A stretch of 64,000 bases of DNA, taken from NCBI GenBank assembly GCA_963842335.1, contig CAWJGF010000011.1:1-64000 (forward strand). Reading direction: 5' to 3'. Source of the DNA: PALSA-600 sp963842335. GTDB lineage: Bacteria > Actinomycetota > Thermoleophilia > Gaiellales > Gaiellaceae. The notes under the pieces are model-generated. The model was not told the DNA's origin, searched no databases, and saw nothing but the letters and a program-made list of their open reading frames with translations. The position numbers and the translations under genes are program-made. Below, one piece after another: positions 7,827 to 16,453 of this stretch (its first letter is position 1; every line of letters starts with the position of its first letter).

Positions 7827-9179
7827 ATGAGCGTCGCCGTTGTCAACCCCGCGACCGAAGAGACGATTGCGACTCTCGACGAGGCCGGGGTCGGGGAGAC
7901 CGATGCGGCGGTGGCTCGGGCTCGGGCTGCTTACCCCGCCTGGCGCGCAGTTTCGCCCGCCGATCGTGGGCGTTTGCTCCGCCGGCTCGCGACGCTCGTC
8001 GAGGACCACCACGAGGAGATCTCCCAGATCGAGTCGCGCAACGCCGGCAAGCCGATCTCCGGCGCGCGCGGTGAGATCGGGATGGTCGCGGACGTCTTCC
8101 ACTTCTACGCCGGCGCTGTCGACAAGCACCATGGCGAGACCATCCCGGTTGCAGGCGGCGTCGACATGACCTTCCGCGAGCCGCTCGGGGTGGTCGGGCT
8201 GATCGTCCCCTGGAACTTCCCGCTCAACATCGCGTCGTGGAAACTCGGCCCGTCACTTGCATGCGGGAACACGGTCGTGCTGAAGCCCGCCGAGCTGACG
8301 CCACTCTCCGCTCTCCGCCTCGCAGAGCTTGCGCTCGAAGCCGGGATCCCAGAAGGCGTCCTCAACGTGCTCGTCGGCAAGGGCTCGGTCGTCGGGCGTC
8401 GGCTGGTCGAGCATCCCGACGTCGCGAAGATCGGCTTCACCGGCTCGACGGAAGTCGGCCGCGAAGTGATGCGCGGGGCCGCGGAGACGATCAAACGCGT
8501 GACGCTCGAGCTCGGCGGTAAGTCGGCGAACATCATCTTTGCCGACGCGGACCTCGAGAAGGCAGCCGCCGCCGCTCCGTACGCCGTCTTCGACAACGCC
8601 GGCCAGGATTGCTGCGCCCGCTCGCGAATCCTCGTCGAGCGAAGCGCGTACGACCGCTTCGTCGAGCTGTTCGTGGCCGCGACCCGCGGCGTGAAGGTCG
8701 GCGACCCAGCCGACGACGCTACCGAGATGGGGCCGCTGATCACGGCGCAGCACCGCGACACTGTCGCGAGCTTCGTCGAGGCCGAGCCGCTCTTCCGCGG
8801 CGACGCGCCCGGCGGCCCCGGCTTCTGGTTCCCGTGCACGCTCGTCGAGGCTTCGAACGACGACCGCGTCGCGCGTGAGGAAGTCTTCGGCCCGGTCGCG
8901 GCACTGATCCCGTTCGACGATGAGGCCGACGCGATCCAGATCGCGAACGACACCCCCTACGGCCTCTCCGGCTCGATCTGGACCGAGAACGGCGCCCGTG
9001 CGCTGCGCGTGGCACGCGCGCTCGAGAGCGGCGTGCTCAGCATCAACTCGAACAGCTCGGTTCGCGTGTCGACCCCGTTCGGCGGCTTCAAGCAGTCGGG
9101 CTTCGGCCGCGAGCTCGGCCTGCACGCGCTGGCGGGCTACTCAGAAGTGAAAAACGTCTACTACTCGACGGAGGGCTGA
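7827..9179 (+). CDS. NAD(P)-dependent aldehyde dehydrogenase
   Basis: 450-residue ALDH. Visible features: PWNFPLNIASWKLGPSLACG substrate/cofactor region, the glycine motif FTGSTEVG (about 204-211), general base Glu in LELGGKSANI (about 228), catalytic Cys in NAGQDCCA (262), and EEVFGPVAALIPF. It is about 25-30 residues shorter than usual: the stretch between the catalytic Cys domain and EEVFGPV is trimmed where most family members have a longer EGAEL-type loop. It probably oxidises the aldehyde from the amine degraded by the neighbouring genes (PuuC/BetB-like). One base overlaps the next gene. Confidence 0.92.
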   Translation: MSVAVVNPATEETIATLDEAGVGETDAAVARARAAYPAWRAVSPADRGRLLRRLATLVEDHHEEISQIESRNAGKPISGARGEIGMVADVFHFYAGAVDKHHGETIPVAGGVDMTFREPLGVVGLIVPWNFPLNIASWKLGPSLACGNTVVLKPAELTPLSALRLAELALEAGIPEGVLNVLVGKGSVVGRRLVEHPDVAKIGFTGSTEVGREVMRGAAETIKRVTLELGGKSANIIFADADLEKAAAAAPYAVFDNAGQDCCARSRILVERSAYDRFVELFVAATRGVKVGDPADDATEMGPLITAQHRDTVASFVEAEPLFRGDAPGGPGFWFPCTLVEASNDDRVAREEVFGPVAALIPFDDEADAIQIANDTPYGLSGSIWTENGARALRVARALESGVLSINSNSSVRVSTPFGGFKQSGFGRELGLHALAGYSEVKNVYYSTEG

Positions 9180-9949
9180 TGGGGCGTCTCGACGGCAAGG
9201 TCTGCGTGATCACAGGCGCCGGTGGCGGCATGGGCCGCGACGCCGCGCTGCTCTTCACCGAGGAAGGCGCGAAGGTCTGCGCCGCCGACGTCAACCTCGA
9301 AGCTGCCGCCGAGACAGTCGCGCACCTGGGCGAGGCGGCATTCGCCCACCAGGTCGACGTCGCCGACGAGGCCGCAGTCGAGTCGATGATGGCGGCCACC
9401 GCGGAGCGCTTCGGCGGGATCGACGTCCTCTACAACAACGCCGGGATCTCGCCCGACGACGACGCCTCGGTGCTCGAGACCGACACGGACGCCTGGGATC
9501 GCGTGCAGGCGGTGAATACGAAGGGCGTGTTCCTGTGCTGCAAGCACGGCATCCCGCACCTGCAACGCCGCGGCGGCGGGTCCGTGATCAACGTCGCGAG
9601 CTTCGTCGCGATCGTCGGAGCCGCGACGAGCCAGATCTCCTACACCGCCTCGAAAGGCGCGGTCCTGTCGATGACTCGCGAGCTCGCAGTGCAATTCGCA
9701 CGCGAGAACATCCGGGTGAACGCGCTCTGCCCCGGCCCGGTCGAGACCCCGCTGCTCCTCAGGATCTTCGGCGACGACCCGGCCGCACTCGAGCGGCGGC
9801 GTAACCACTGGCCGATGGGTCGCCTCGCGAAGCCGCGCGAGATCGTGAACGGCGCCCTCTTCCTGGCCTCCGACGATTCGTCGTACGTCACCGGTTCGAC
9901 CTTCCTCGTCGACGGCGGCCTCACGGCCGCGTACGTCACCCCCGAATAG
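9179..9949 (+). CDS. SDR-family oxidoreductase
   Basis: 256-residue classical short-chain dehydrogenase. Cofactor motif TGAGGGMG (residues 13-20), NNAGIS, catalytic Ser-Tyr-Lys as VASF...ISYTASKGAV, and the C-terminal SSYVTGSTFLVDGGLTA. The ATG shares one base with the ALDH stop (TGATG), so it is translationally coupled and probably works on the same pathway. Substrate unknown. Confidence 0.92.
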   Translation: MGRLDGKVCVITGAGGGMGRDAALLFTEEGAKVCAADVNLEAAAETVAHLGEAAFAHQVDVADEAAVESMMAATAERFGGIDVLYNNAGISPDDDASVLETDTDAWDRVQAVNTKGVFLCCKHGIPHLQRRGGGSVINVASFVAIVGAATSQISYTASKGAVLSMTRELAVQFARENIRVNALCPGPVETPLLLRIFGDDPAALERRRNHWPMGRLAKPREIVNGALFLASDDSSYVTGSTFLVDGGLTAAYVTPE

Positions 9950-10825
9950 ATGCGCATCTCCCTCATGGTGGAAGGCCAGGAGGGCGTCACCTGGAAGCAG
10001 TGGCTCGCCCTCGCGCACGCGACGGAGGAGGCAGGTCTCGAGGGGCTCTTCCGCTCTGACCACTACAGGTCGATCGTCCGCGGCGAGCCGGCAGGCGCGC
10101 TCGACGCCTGGGCGACGCTCGCCGGGCTCGCCGCGGTCACGGAGCGCATCCGGCTCGGGACGATGGTCTCGCCGGTCACCTTCCGGCGCGTGCCGGTGCT
10201 CGCGAAGATGGTCACGACCGTAGACCGCATCTCCGACGGACGGGTCGAGCTCGGGCTCGGTGCGGGGTGGTTCGAATCCGAGCACGAGGCCTACGGGCTC
10301 GCTTTCCCGCCCCTGCGCGAGCGCCTCGACGAGCTCGACCGGCAGCTCGCCGAAGTCGTCCGCCACTGGACCGAGGCACCCGAGATCCAGCCGAAGCCGG
10401 TGCAACGGCCGCGACCGCCGATCATCGTCGGCGGCACCGCGAAGCCGCGTACGGTGCACGCGGCGGTCGCGCACGCAGACGAGTACAACACTGTCTGGCC
10501 GACCGTCGAGGAGGCGCGTGAGCGCAAGCGCATCCTCGACGACGCCGCCCGCGCCGCAGGCCGCGAGCCACTGCGCTTCTCGATCATGACCGGGTGCGTG
10601 GTCGGCCGCGACGCGAGCGAACTTCGCGACCGCCTCGCCCGTTTCAAGGCGCTCACCGGGAACGACGCCCCACCGATCTACGGCACGGTCGACGAGGTCG
10701 TTGACCACCTGCGCGCGTATGAGGCCGTCGGTGTCGAACGCGCGATGCTGCAGCACCTCGTGCACGAGGACGTCGAGATGGTCGCCGTCCTGGGCGAGGT
10801 CGCGGCCCATCTACGCTCTATCTAG
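9950..10825 (+). CDS. LLM-class F420-dependent oxidoreductase
   Basis: 291 residues with the luciferase-like fold of the F420-dependent subgroup: MRISLMVEGQEGVTWKQWL at the start, then EEAGLEGLFRSDHY, ERIRLGTMVSPVTFRRVPVLAK, DRISDGRVELGLGAGW and PIIVGGTAKPRT. It starts on the base after the SDR stop, so it belongs to the same operon. Presence of an F420 enzyme supports an actinobacterial host. Substrate unknown. Confidence 0.9.
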   Translation: MRISLMVEGQEGVTWKQWLALAHATEEAGLEGLFRSDHYRSIVRGEPAGALDAWATLAGLAAVTERIRLGTMVSPVTFRRVPVLAKMVTTVDRISDGRVELGLGAGWFESEHEAYGLAFPPLRERLDELDRQLAEVVRHWTEAPEIQPKPVQRPRPPIIVGGTAKPRTVHAAVAHADEYNTVWPTVEEARERKRILDDAARAAGREPLRFSIMTGCVVGRDASELRDRLARFKALTGNDAPPIYGTVDEVVDHLRAYEAVGVERAMLQHLVHEDVEMVAVLGEVAAHLRSI

Positions 10826-10835
10826 GCTAGGGCGT

Positions 10836-11219
10836 ATGCGTGTCTTCATCGTGCGCCACGCCAAAGCGGCACCGGGAGAGCCCGACGAGCTGCGCCCGCT
10901 CACCGACGCGGGTCGCGCCGCCGCCCGCTCCCTTGGCGAGCGGCTTCAGGCCGAGCACCCGCAGGCCGTCATCTCGAGCCCGCTCCTGCGTGCTCGCGAG
11001 ACGGCCGAGCCGATCGCGCGCGCGGCGAACCTCGAGCTCGAGATCGACGATCGCCTCTCGCCCGGAGTCGACGCCGACTTGTTGCGAGCTGTGGTCGACG
11101 GGCGGGGCGAGACCGTCGTCGTGGTCGGCCACCAGCCGGACTGCAGCGAGATCGTCTTCGCGCTCACGGGCCGCCTCGAGCAATTCAAGCCGGGCGATCT
11201 GTACCCGGTCGAGTTGTGA
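10836..11219 (+). CDS. sixA: SixA-like histidine phosphatase
   Basis: 127 residues from ATG 10836. The phosphohistidine motif is at the very start (VFIVRHAKA), with ISSPLLRARETAE and the second catalytic His in VVVVGHQPD. Its length and lack of extra domains fit SixA, which removes phosphate from phosphohistidine proteins. It overlaps the next gene by four bases (GTGA), so it is co-transcribed with the ABC exporter. Confidence 0.88.
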   Translation: MRVFIVRHAKAAPGEPDELRPLTDAGRAAARSLGERLQAEHPQAVISSPLLRARETAEPIARAANLELEIDDRLSPGVDADLLRAVVDGRGETVVVVGHQPDCSEIVFALTGRLEQFKPGDLYPVEL

Positions 11220-12052
11220 GCGCAGTCGCGGTCCGTGGCCTGCGCAAGAGCTACGGCGACCACGAAGCGTTACGGGGGATCGACTTCACGATCGAGGCCG
11301 GCGAGGTCTTCGGCCTGCTCGGGCCGAACGGCGCCGGGAAGACAACGACGGTCGAGATCCTCGAGGGGTATCGCCAACCCGACGGCGGCAGCGTCGAGGT
11401 GCTCGGCATCGACCCACGGCGAAGCGGAACGGCCTGGCGCCAGCGCATCGGTGTGATGCTGCAATCGTCGTCGCTCTATCCGGTGCTGACGGTGCACGAG
11501 AGCCTGAGGATCTTTGCCGGCTACTACGCGAAACCGCGTGACCCCGAGGAGGTGATCGGCATCATCGGGCTGACCGAGAAGGCCGACGCGCGCGTGCGCA
11601 CCCTCTCGGGAGGCCAGCAGCGGCGCCTCGACCTCGGGCTCGCGCTCATCGGTGACCCCGAGCTGATCTTTCTCGACGAGCCGACGACCGGCTTCGACCC
11701 GGGCGCGCGCCGCGCCGCGTGGGACACGATCCGCGAACTGCGCGCTCTCGGCAAGACGATCCTGCTGACCACGCACTACCTCGACGAGGCCGAGCAACTG
11801 GCCGACCGGGTCGCCGTGCTCCGTGCCGGGGTGATCATGCGAGAGGGCTCACCCGCCGAGCTGACCGGCGGCAGTGTCCAGACCGAGATTCGCTACAGCC
11901 GCGGCGGCGAGGAGATCGTGGAGCAGACGACCGATCCGACCAGACGCCTGCACGAGCTCACGACGGAGGCGCTCGCGCGGGGCGAAGTGCTCGACGAGCT
12001 CGAGGTGCGTCGCCCCACCCTCGAAGACGTCTACCTGGAGCTGACCGAGTGA
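11216..12052 (+). CDS. ABC exporter ATP-binding protein (DrrA-like)
   Basis: 278 residues. Walker A GPNGAGKTT, Q-loop VMLQSSSLYPVLT, signature LSGGQQRRLDL, Walker B ELIFLDEPTTG and H-loop ILLTTHYLDEAEQLAD are all intact. The C-terminal extension (about residue 225 on) is the usual DrrA-type regulatory tail. GTG start overlaps the sixA stop; its own stop overlaps the permease start. It powers export by the ABC-2 permease that follows; the cargo is unknown. Confidence 0.94.
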   Translation: MSAVAVRGLRKSYGDHEALRGIDFTIEAGEVFGLLGPNGAGKTTTVEILEGYRQPDGGSVEVLGIDPRRSGTAWRQRIGVMLQSSSLYPVLTVHESLRIFAGYYAKPRDPEEVIGIIGLTEKADARVRTLSGGQQRRLDLGLALIGDPELIFLDEPTTGFDPGARRAAWDTIRELRALGKTILLTTHYLDEAEQLADRVAVLRAGVIMREGSPAELTGGSVQTEIRYSRGGEEIVEQTTDPTRRLHELTTEALARGEVLDELEVRRPTLEDVYLELTE

Positions 12053-12804
12053 CCCTGCTCCTGCACGAGGTGCGAACCGAGCAGCTGCTTTTCTGGCGAA
12101 ACCGCGAGGCGGCGTTCTTCACCTTCCTGCTGCCGGTCATCTTCTTCCTGGTCTTCGGCTCGATCTACGGCAACAGCACGATCACGAAGGAGAACATCCG
12201 CGGGGCATCGTTTCTCGAAGCCGGGATGATCGGCTACGGCGTCGCGTCGACGGCTTTCGCCGGCCTGGCGATCACCATGGTGATCCGCCGCGAGACCGGC
12301 GTCCTGAAGCGGATCCGCGCAACGCCGCTGCCGCCCGCGACGTACTTGATCGCGGTGCTCTGCTCGACCTTCATCGTCTTCCTCATCCAGACGGTGCTGA
12401 TCATCACGATCGGCCGGCTTCTCTTCTCCGTCGCGGTCCCCGGTCGCCTGCTCTCGCTCCTTGCGGCGCTCATCGTGGGAGCGATCGCGTTCGCCGCGAT
12501 GGGGCTCGGACTGACAATCGTCGTGCGCTCGGCGGAAGGCTCATCGGCGGTCGTCAACTTCGTCTACCTGCCGATGGCGATCATCGCGGGGACGTTCTTC
12601 TCGCCACAGGAGTACCCGGGCTTCCTGCGCTCGGTCGCCGAGGTGCTGCCGCTCACCTACTTCACCAAGCTGACCCGCAACGTAGTCGTTCGGAACGAGC
12701 CGATCTGGTCGCAATGGGGGTCGCTACTCGTGCTCCTGGTCTGGGGCACGATCGGCCTCGTTGCTGCGATTCGCGGCTTTCGCTGGGAACCGCGCAACTC
12801 CTAG
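12049..12804 (+). CDS. ABC-2 type exporter permease
   Basis: 251 residues from GTG 12049 (GTGA overlap). The N-terminal cytoplasmic part LLLHEVRTEQLLFWRNREA is followed by six hydrophobic segments, including LPVIFFLVFGSIYG, the central helices around VLCSTFIVFLIQTVLIITIG, and the family's PMAIIAGTFFSPQEYPGFLR loop. Forms the membrane half of the exporter with the preceding ATPase. Confidence 0.92.
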   Translation: MTLLLHEVRTEQLLFWRNREAAFFTFLLPVIFFLVFGSIYGNSTITKENIRGASFLEAGMIGYGVASTAFAGLAITMVIRRETGVLKRIRATPLPPATYLIAVLCSTFIVFLIQTVLIITIGRLLFSVAVPGRLLSLLAALIVGAIAFAAMGLGLTIVVRSAEGSSAVVNFVYLPMAIIAGTFFSPQEYPGFLRSVAEVLPLTYFTKLTRNVVVRNEPIWSQWGSLLVLLVWGTIGLVAAIRGFRWEPRNS

Positions 12805-12842
12805 CGCGCAACCGAGAAGCACCCCGCTACGTTGCACCAGTG

Positions 12843-13196
12843 ATGGAAGAGCCCACGATGGCAATCACCGCACGTCGGTCTGACCCGCCCGCGATCGAAG
12901 TTCGCGTCAACTTCGGCGTCTTCGCGGGCCGCGAAGCGACGAGCATCGAGCTCGAACGGCTCGCCGCGTACATGCTCGACGAGGTCGGCGAGGTGTCGAT
13001 CATCTCCGAGGAACGCCACGAGGTCGACTCGCAGGTCGAGGCCTCGATCCACCAGGTGCGGATCGAAGTCGCCGGCGACCTGATGCCGGACGACGCGGAC
13101 GAGCAGGAAGCACTCGAGCATCGGATTCTCGAGCGCGCCGAGCACTGGGCGCACACCTGCGTGGCCGAGCGCCACATCGACGTCGAGCTTCCGTAG
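12843..13196 (+). CDS. Small acidic protein, unknown function
   Basis: 117 residues from ATG 12843 (a GTG lies directly before it). No signal peptide or membrane segment; acidic, with VRVNFGVFAGREATSIELER and alternating strand/helix character ending in RHIDVELP. Not recognised. It is tail-to-tail with the SIS gene, seven bases apart. Confidence 0.6.
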   Translation: MEEPTMAITARRSDPPAIEVRVNFGVFAGREATSIELERLAAYMLDEVGEVSIISEERHEVDSQVEASIHQVRIEVAGDLMPDDADEQEALEHRILERAEHWAHTCVAERHIDVELP

Positions 13197-13203
13197 AGAC
13201 GGG

Positions 13204-14244
13204 TCAGCGCGTGAGCGTGACCTTCGACAGGCCGAGCGGCCGGTCGAGGTCGATGCCACGCAGTTGCGCGAACCGTAGTGCCGCCAGTTGCCCGGGCACG
13301 ACGGAGACGAGCGGACTGAGCCATTCCGGCACACCGGGGAGAAGTGGCAATGCGATCTCACCCACACCGAGCAGGCGCTCGTCGTCCGAGATCACGATCG
13401 TTCGCGCGCCGCGTCCGCCGACTGCGCCCACGGCGTCGGCCATCGCGGAAAGCGCCGGCCCTGATGGAGCGACCGCGATCACCGGCCACCCGGGTGCGAT
13501 TGCCGCCACCGGCCCGTGCATCAGGTCGGCCGCGGAGTACGACTCGAACAGCAGGCCCGAGAGCTCGCGGATCTTCAGCGCGATCTCGAACGACGTGCAG
13601 TAGTTGATTCCGCGCGCGATCACGGTGCCGCCTTCGATCCCGCCGAAGCCGTCGAGCGCAGTCACATCGCTCCATGAGCGCTCGAGTTGAGTCTCGAGCT
13701 GATCGGGGAGCCGCTCGAGCTCGGCAAGCGCCAGGCCATCGGAAGTCGTCGTCGCGAAGATGAGCGCGACTGCGCCGAGCGAGTTCACGTAGGTCTTCGT
13801 CGCCGCGACAGCCTGCTCGTCACCGGCCTCGAGCTTCAGGACAGCGTCTGCCGCCTGGCCGAGCGGCGATGCGGGGCTGTTCGTGAGCGCGACCGTCGGG
13901 CGGCCCTGGCGCCGCGCCTCGGCGACGACTTCGACCACATCAGGCGACTTGCCCGACTGCGAGATGCCGATCACGAGCGCACCGTCGAGCCGTGGCGGCT
14001 GTTCGTAGAGCGTGAACAGCGATGGCGTCGCGAAGGCGACGGGCACACGGTGCGCGCGGCCGAGCAGGTACTGCGCATACCGCGCTGCGTTCGACGAGCT
14101 TCCGCGCGAGGCGATCAGGATGTACTGCACATCGTTGCTCCGGAACAGGTCGCCGATCTGCTCGGCGTAGCCACGCTGGCGCTCGATCAGGTTCCGCAGC
14201 GCCTCGGGCTGCTGACGCAGCTCCGCTTCGAGGTACGAGCTCAC
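13204..14244 (-). CDS. SIS-domain sugar isomerase/deaminase (NagB-II/AgaS-like)
   Basis: 346 residues with two SIS domains: first IASRGSSSNAARYAQYLLGR and ISQSGKSPDVVEVVAEAR, second GVIARG-type start GGTVIARGINYCTSFEIALK and ESYSAADLMHGPVAAI. This is the arrangement of the isomerase half of GlmS without the glutaminase domain. In GlcNAc gene clusters such proteins act as glucosamine-6-phosphate deaminases; that role fits here because NagA is nearby. GTG start overlaps the GH3 stop by four bases, making it the last gene of the five-gene sugar operon. Confidence 0.88.
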   Translation of the reverse strand: MSSYLEAELRQQPEALRNLIERQRGYAEQIGDLFRSNDVQYILIASRGSSSNAARYAQYLLGRAHRVPVAFATPSLFTLYEQPPRLDGALVIGISQSGKSPDVVEVVAEARRQGRPTVALTNSPASPLGQAADAVLKLEAGDEQAVAATKTYVNSLGAVALIFATTTSDGLALAELERLPDQLETQLERSWSDVTALDGFGGIEGGTVIARGINYCTSFEIALKIRELSGLLFESYSAADLMHGPVAAIAPGWPVIAVAPSGPALSAMADAVGAVGGRGARTIVISDDERLLGVGEIALPLLPGVPEWLSPLVSVVPGQLAALRFAQLRGIDLDRPLGLSKVTLTR

Positions 14245-15593
14245 GGTGTCACCCCGGGCGCGAGCAATTCTCCGGCGGCCTCATAGGACGCACGACTGCC
14301 GCCGTTCGTCGCCACGTAGCCGCGGCTGCGGCGCGGTCGCCAGACCGGTAGCCCCGTCTCGACGATCACCGCGCCTGGAATGTCTGCAGCCTCCTGCATC
14401 CAAGGGTGCCGGTGCGCGTCGCGCACGACGAAGACGTCGGCTGCAGGAACCGGCTCGCCCTCGCGGACGACGCTGGAGGCAAGCGAATGCTCGGCTTCGC
14501 CGGCAGCGATGTTCGCCCGCGGGCGCAACTCCACCACCACCGGGCGCTCGCGGAAGCCGATGTCGCCCTCGCGGTGGATCGCGCGCCGGGCCGCGTCGAG
14601 GCCCACCGCTCGGTCGACGCCGCCGTCGGCGGGCCGCGCCCAGGCAGCAAGCGCACGGATGCGCTCCGACGCCTCGCGCAAGCGCTCTTCCGGAACCCGG
14701 GCGACGAGCGCTGCGAGGATCTGGTCGACGGCGACCTCACCGAGGTCGTGCCCCACGCACAGTGCATCGACACCTGCGTCGAGGGCGCGCACAGCCGACT
14801 CCTCGATGCCGACGGTCTCGCTGACCGCCTTCATCTCGAGTGCGTCGGCGAGGACCACACCGTCGAAGCCGAGCTCGTCGCGCAGAAGACCTTGCACGAT
14901 GGGACGGCTCAGCGTCGCCGGCGCTTCGTCGAGTGCCGGCACTCGGACGTGCGCGGTCATGATCGTCCGCACACCGTTCGCGATTGCGGCGCGGAAGGGC
15001 TCGAGGCCCGCCTGCACGTCGCCGGTGACGACGGGGAGCTCGAGGTGTGAGTCCTGCTCGGTCGCCCCGTGCCCCGGGAAATGCTTCGCGCAGGCCGCGA
15101 CGCCGCGGCTCTGCGTGCCCCGGACGAACGCAGCGACATGGCGGGCGACAAGCTCAGCGTCCGATCCGAACGCACGCGTCCCGATCACCGGGTTGGCAGG
15201 CACGTTCACGTCGGCCACCGGCGCTAGGTTCCAGTTGACGCCCACGGCCGCCAGCTCCGCGGCGATCGACGCGGCGACCGCTTCGGTCAGAGCGAGATCG
15301 TCGACGACGCCGAGCGCGGCCCCGGCTGGGTACGAGCTACCGGTTTCCCACTCGAGCCTCGTCACGTCGCCGCCCTCTTCGTCGATCCCGAGCAGGACAT
15401 CGCCCCGCTCCGCACGCAGCGCCGCGCACAGCGCGCCGAGCCGGTCGCGTGATGGGACGTTGTAGGCGAAGAGCACGAGGCCGCCGCCGCCGTGTGCGAG
15501 GAACCGCCTGATCCAGTCCGGCGGATCGTCACCCGGGAAGCTCGGGAAGATGCAGGACGCAGCGAGCCGGTGGAGCTCGTTCCCGCCGGTCAT
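14241..15593 (-). CDS. GH3 beta-N-acetylhexosaminidase (NagZ/DasD-like)
   Basis: 450 residues from ATG 15593, overlapping the permease stop as ATGA. Glycoside hydrolase family 3 hallmarks: LLGIDEEGGDVTRL, AKHFPGHGATEQDSHLELP (the KHFPGHG...DSH loop holds the His/Asp acid-base pair typical of N-acetylglucosaminidases) and the nucleophile Asp in GVVLADALEMKAV. No signal peptide, so it should act in the cytosol on imported chitooligosaccharides, releasing GlcNAc. A second, C-terminal domain of about 110 residues follows the TIM barrel. Confidence 0.92.
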   Translation of the reverse strand: MTGGNELHRLAASCIFPSFPGDDPPDWIRRFLAHGGGGLVLFAYNVPSRDRLGALCAALRAERGDVLLGIDEEGGDVTRLEWETGSSYPAGAALGVVDDLALTEAVAASIAAELAAVGVNWNLAPVADVNVPANPVIGTRAFGSDAELVARHVAAFVRGTQSRGVAACAKHFPGHGATEQDSHLELPVVTGDVQAGLEPFRAAIANGVRTIMTAHVRVPALDEAPATLSRPIVQGLLRDELGFDGVVLADALEMKAVSETVGIEESAVRALDAGVDALCVGHDLGEVAVDQILAALVARVPEERLREASERIRALAAWARPADGGVDRAVGLDAARRAIHREGDIGFRERPVVVELRPRANIAAGEAEHSLASSVVREGEPVPAADVFVVRDAHRHPWMQEAADIPGAVIVETGLPVWRPRRSRGYVATNGGSRASYEAAGELLAPGVTP

Positions 15594-16453
15594 CCACGCA
15601 CCGCGCCGGCTGTCAGCCCGAAGGCGATCCGTCGCTGGACGAGCAGGAAGAAGATGACGACCGGGATCGCAGTCAACGTCGACGCGGCCATCAACGCCCC
15701 CCAGTCGGTGTGACGGCTGCTGCCGAGGAAGTACGAGAGCCACACCGTGACGGTCTGCCTGGACTGGTCGTTCAGCAGCACCCTGGCGAAGATGTACTCG
15801 TTCCAGGTCGTGATGAAGGCGAACACCGACGTCGCGACGAGCCCGGGGCCCATCAGCGGCAGCAGGATCTTCATGAAGACGCCGAGGCGGGTCGAGCCGT
15901 CGACCATCGCAGCCTCTTCGAGCTCCTTCGGGATTCCGATCAAGAACCCGCGCAGCGTCCAGACGCAGAACGGCAGGACGAACGTCATGTAGGTGATGAT
16001 CACGCCGGTGAGCGCGTTCACCTGGTGATAGCGCGCCAGCACGACGTAGAGCGGGATGATCAGACCTGCCTGCGGGAGCATCTGGATCCCGATCACCATC
16101 ACGACGAAGAGGACGCGGCCGCCGTACCGGTAGCGCGCGAGCGAGATCGCAGCCATGAACGCGATGACGATCGAGATCGCAACCGTCACCGACACGACGA
16201 TCAGGCTGTTCTTGACGTCGGCCCAGAAGAACGGCTTGTTCACTGCGTCGCGGAAGTGCTGGAGCGTCGGATGCAGCGGGAACCACGTCGGGTTCAGGCT
16301 GACGATCTGGTCGTTCGACTTGAACGCGGTCGAGATCATCCAGAAGACCGGGAAAACCATGACGGCGAAGACGACGAGGCCGACAACGTTCCAGCCGGCC
16401 TGGCGGGCACGACGCCCCCGATGCCGGCGTGCGGTCGTTGCAGGCGTCGTCAT
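15590..16453 (-). CDS. Sugar ABC transporter permease (DasC-like)
   Basis: 287 residues from ATG 16453. Six hydrophobic segments; the cytoplasmic coupling loop is EEAAMVDGSTRLGVFMKILLPLMGPG, matching the EAA motif of MalG-type permeases. ATGA overlaps on both sides tie it to the other permease and to the hexosaminidase. A frame extension upstream of the ATG is not needed. Confidence 0.94.
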   Translation of the reverse strand: MTTPATTARRHRGRRARQAGWNVVGLVVFAVMVFPVFWMISTAFKSNDQIVSLNPTWFPLHPTLQHFRDAVNKPFFWADVKNSLIVVSVTVAISIVIAFMAAISLARYRYGGRVLFVVMVIGIQMLPQAGLIIPLYVVLARYHQVNALTGVIITYMTFVLPFCVWTLRGFLIGIPKELEEAAMVDGSTRLGVFMKILLPLMGPGLVATSVFAFITTWNEYIFARVLLNDQSRQTVTVWLSYFLGSSRHTDWGALMAASTLTAIPVVIFFLLVQRRIAFGLTAGAVRG

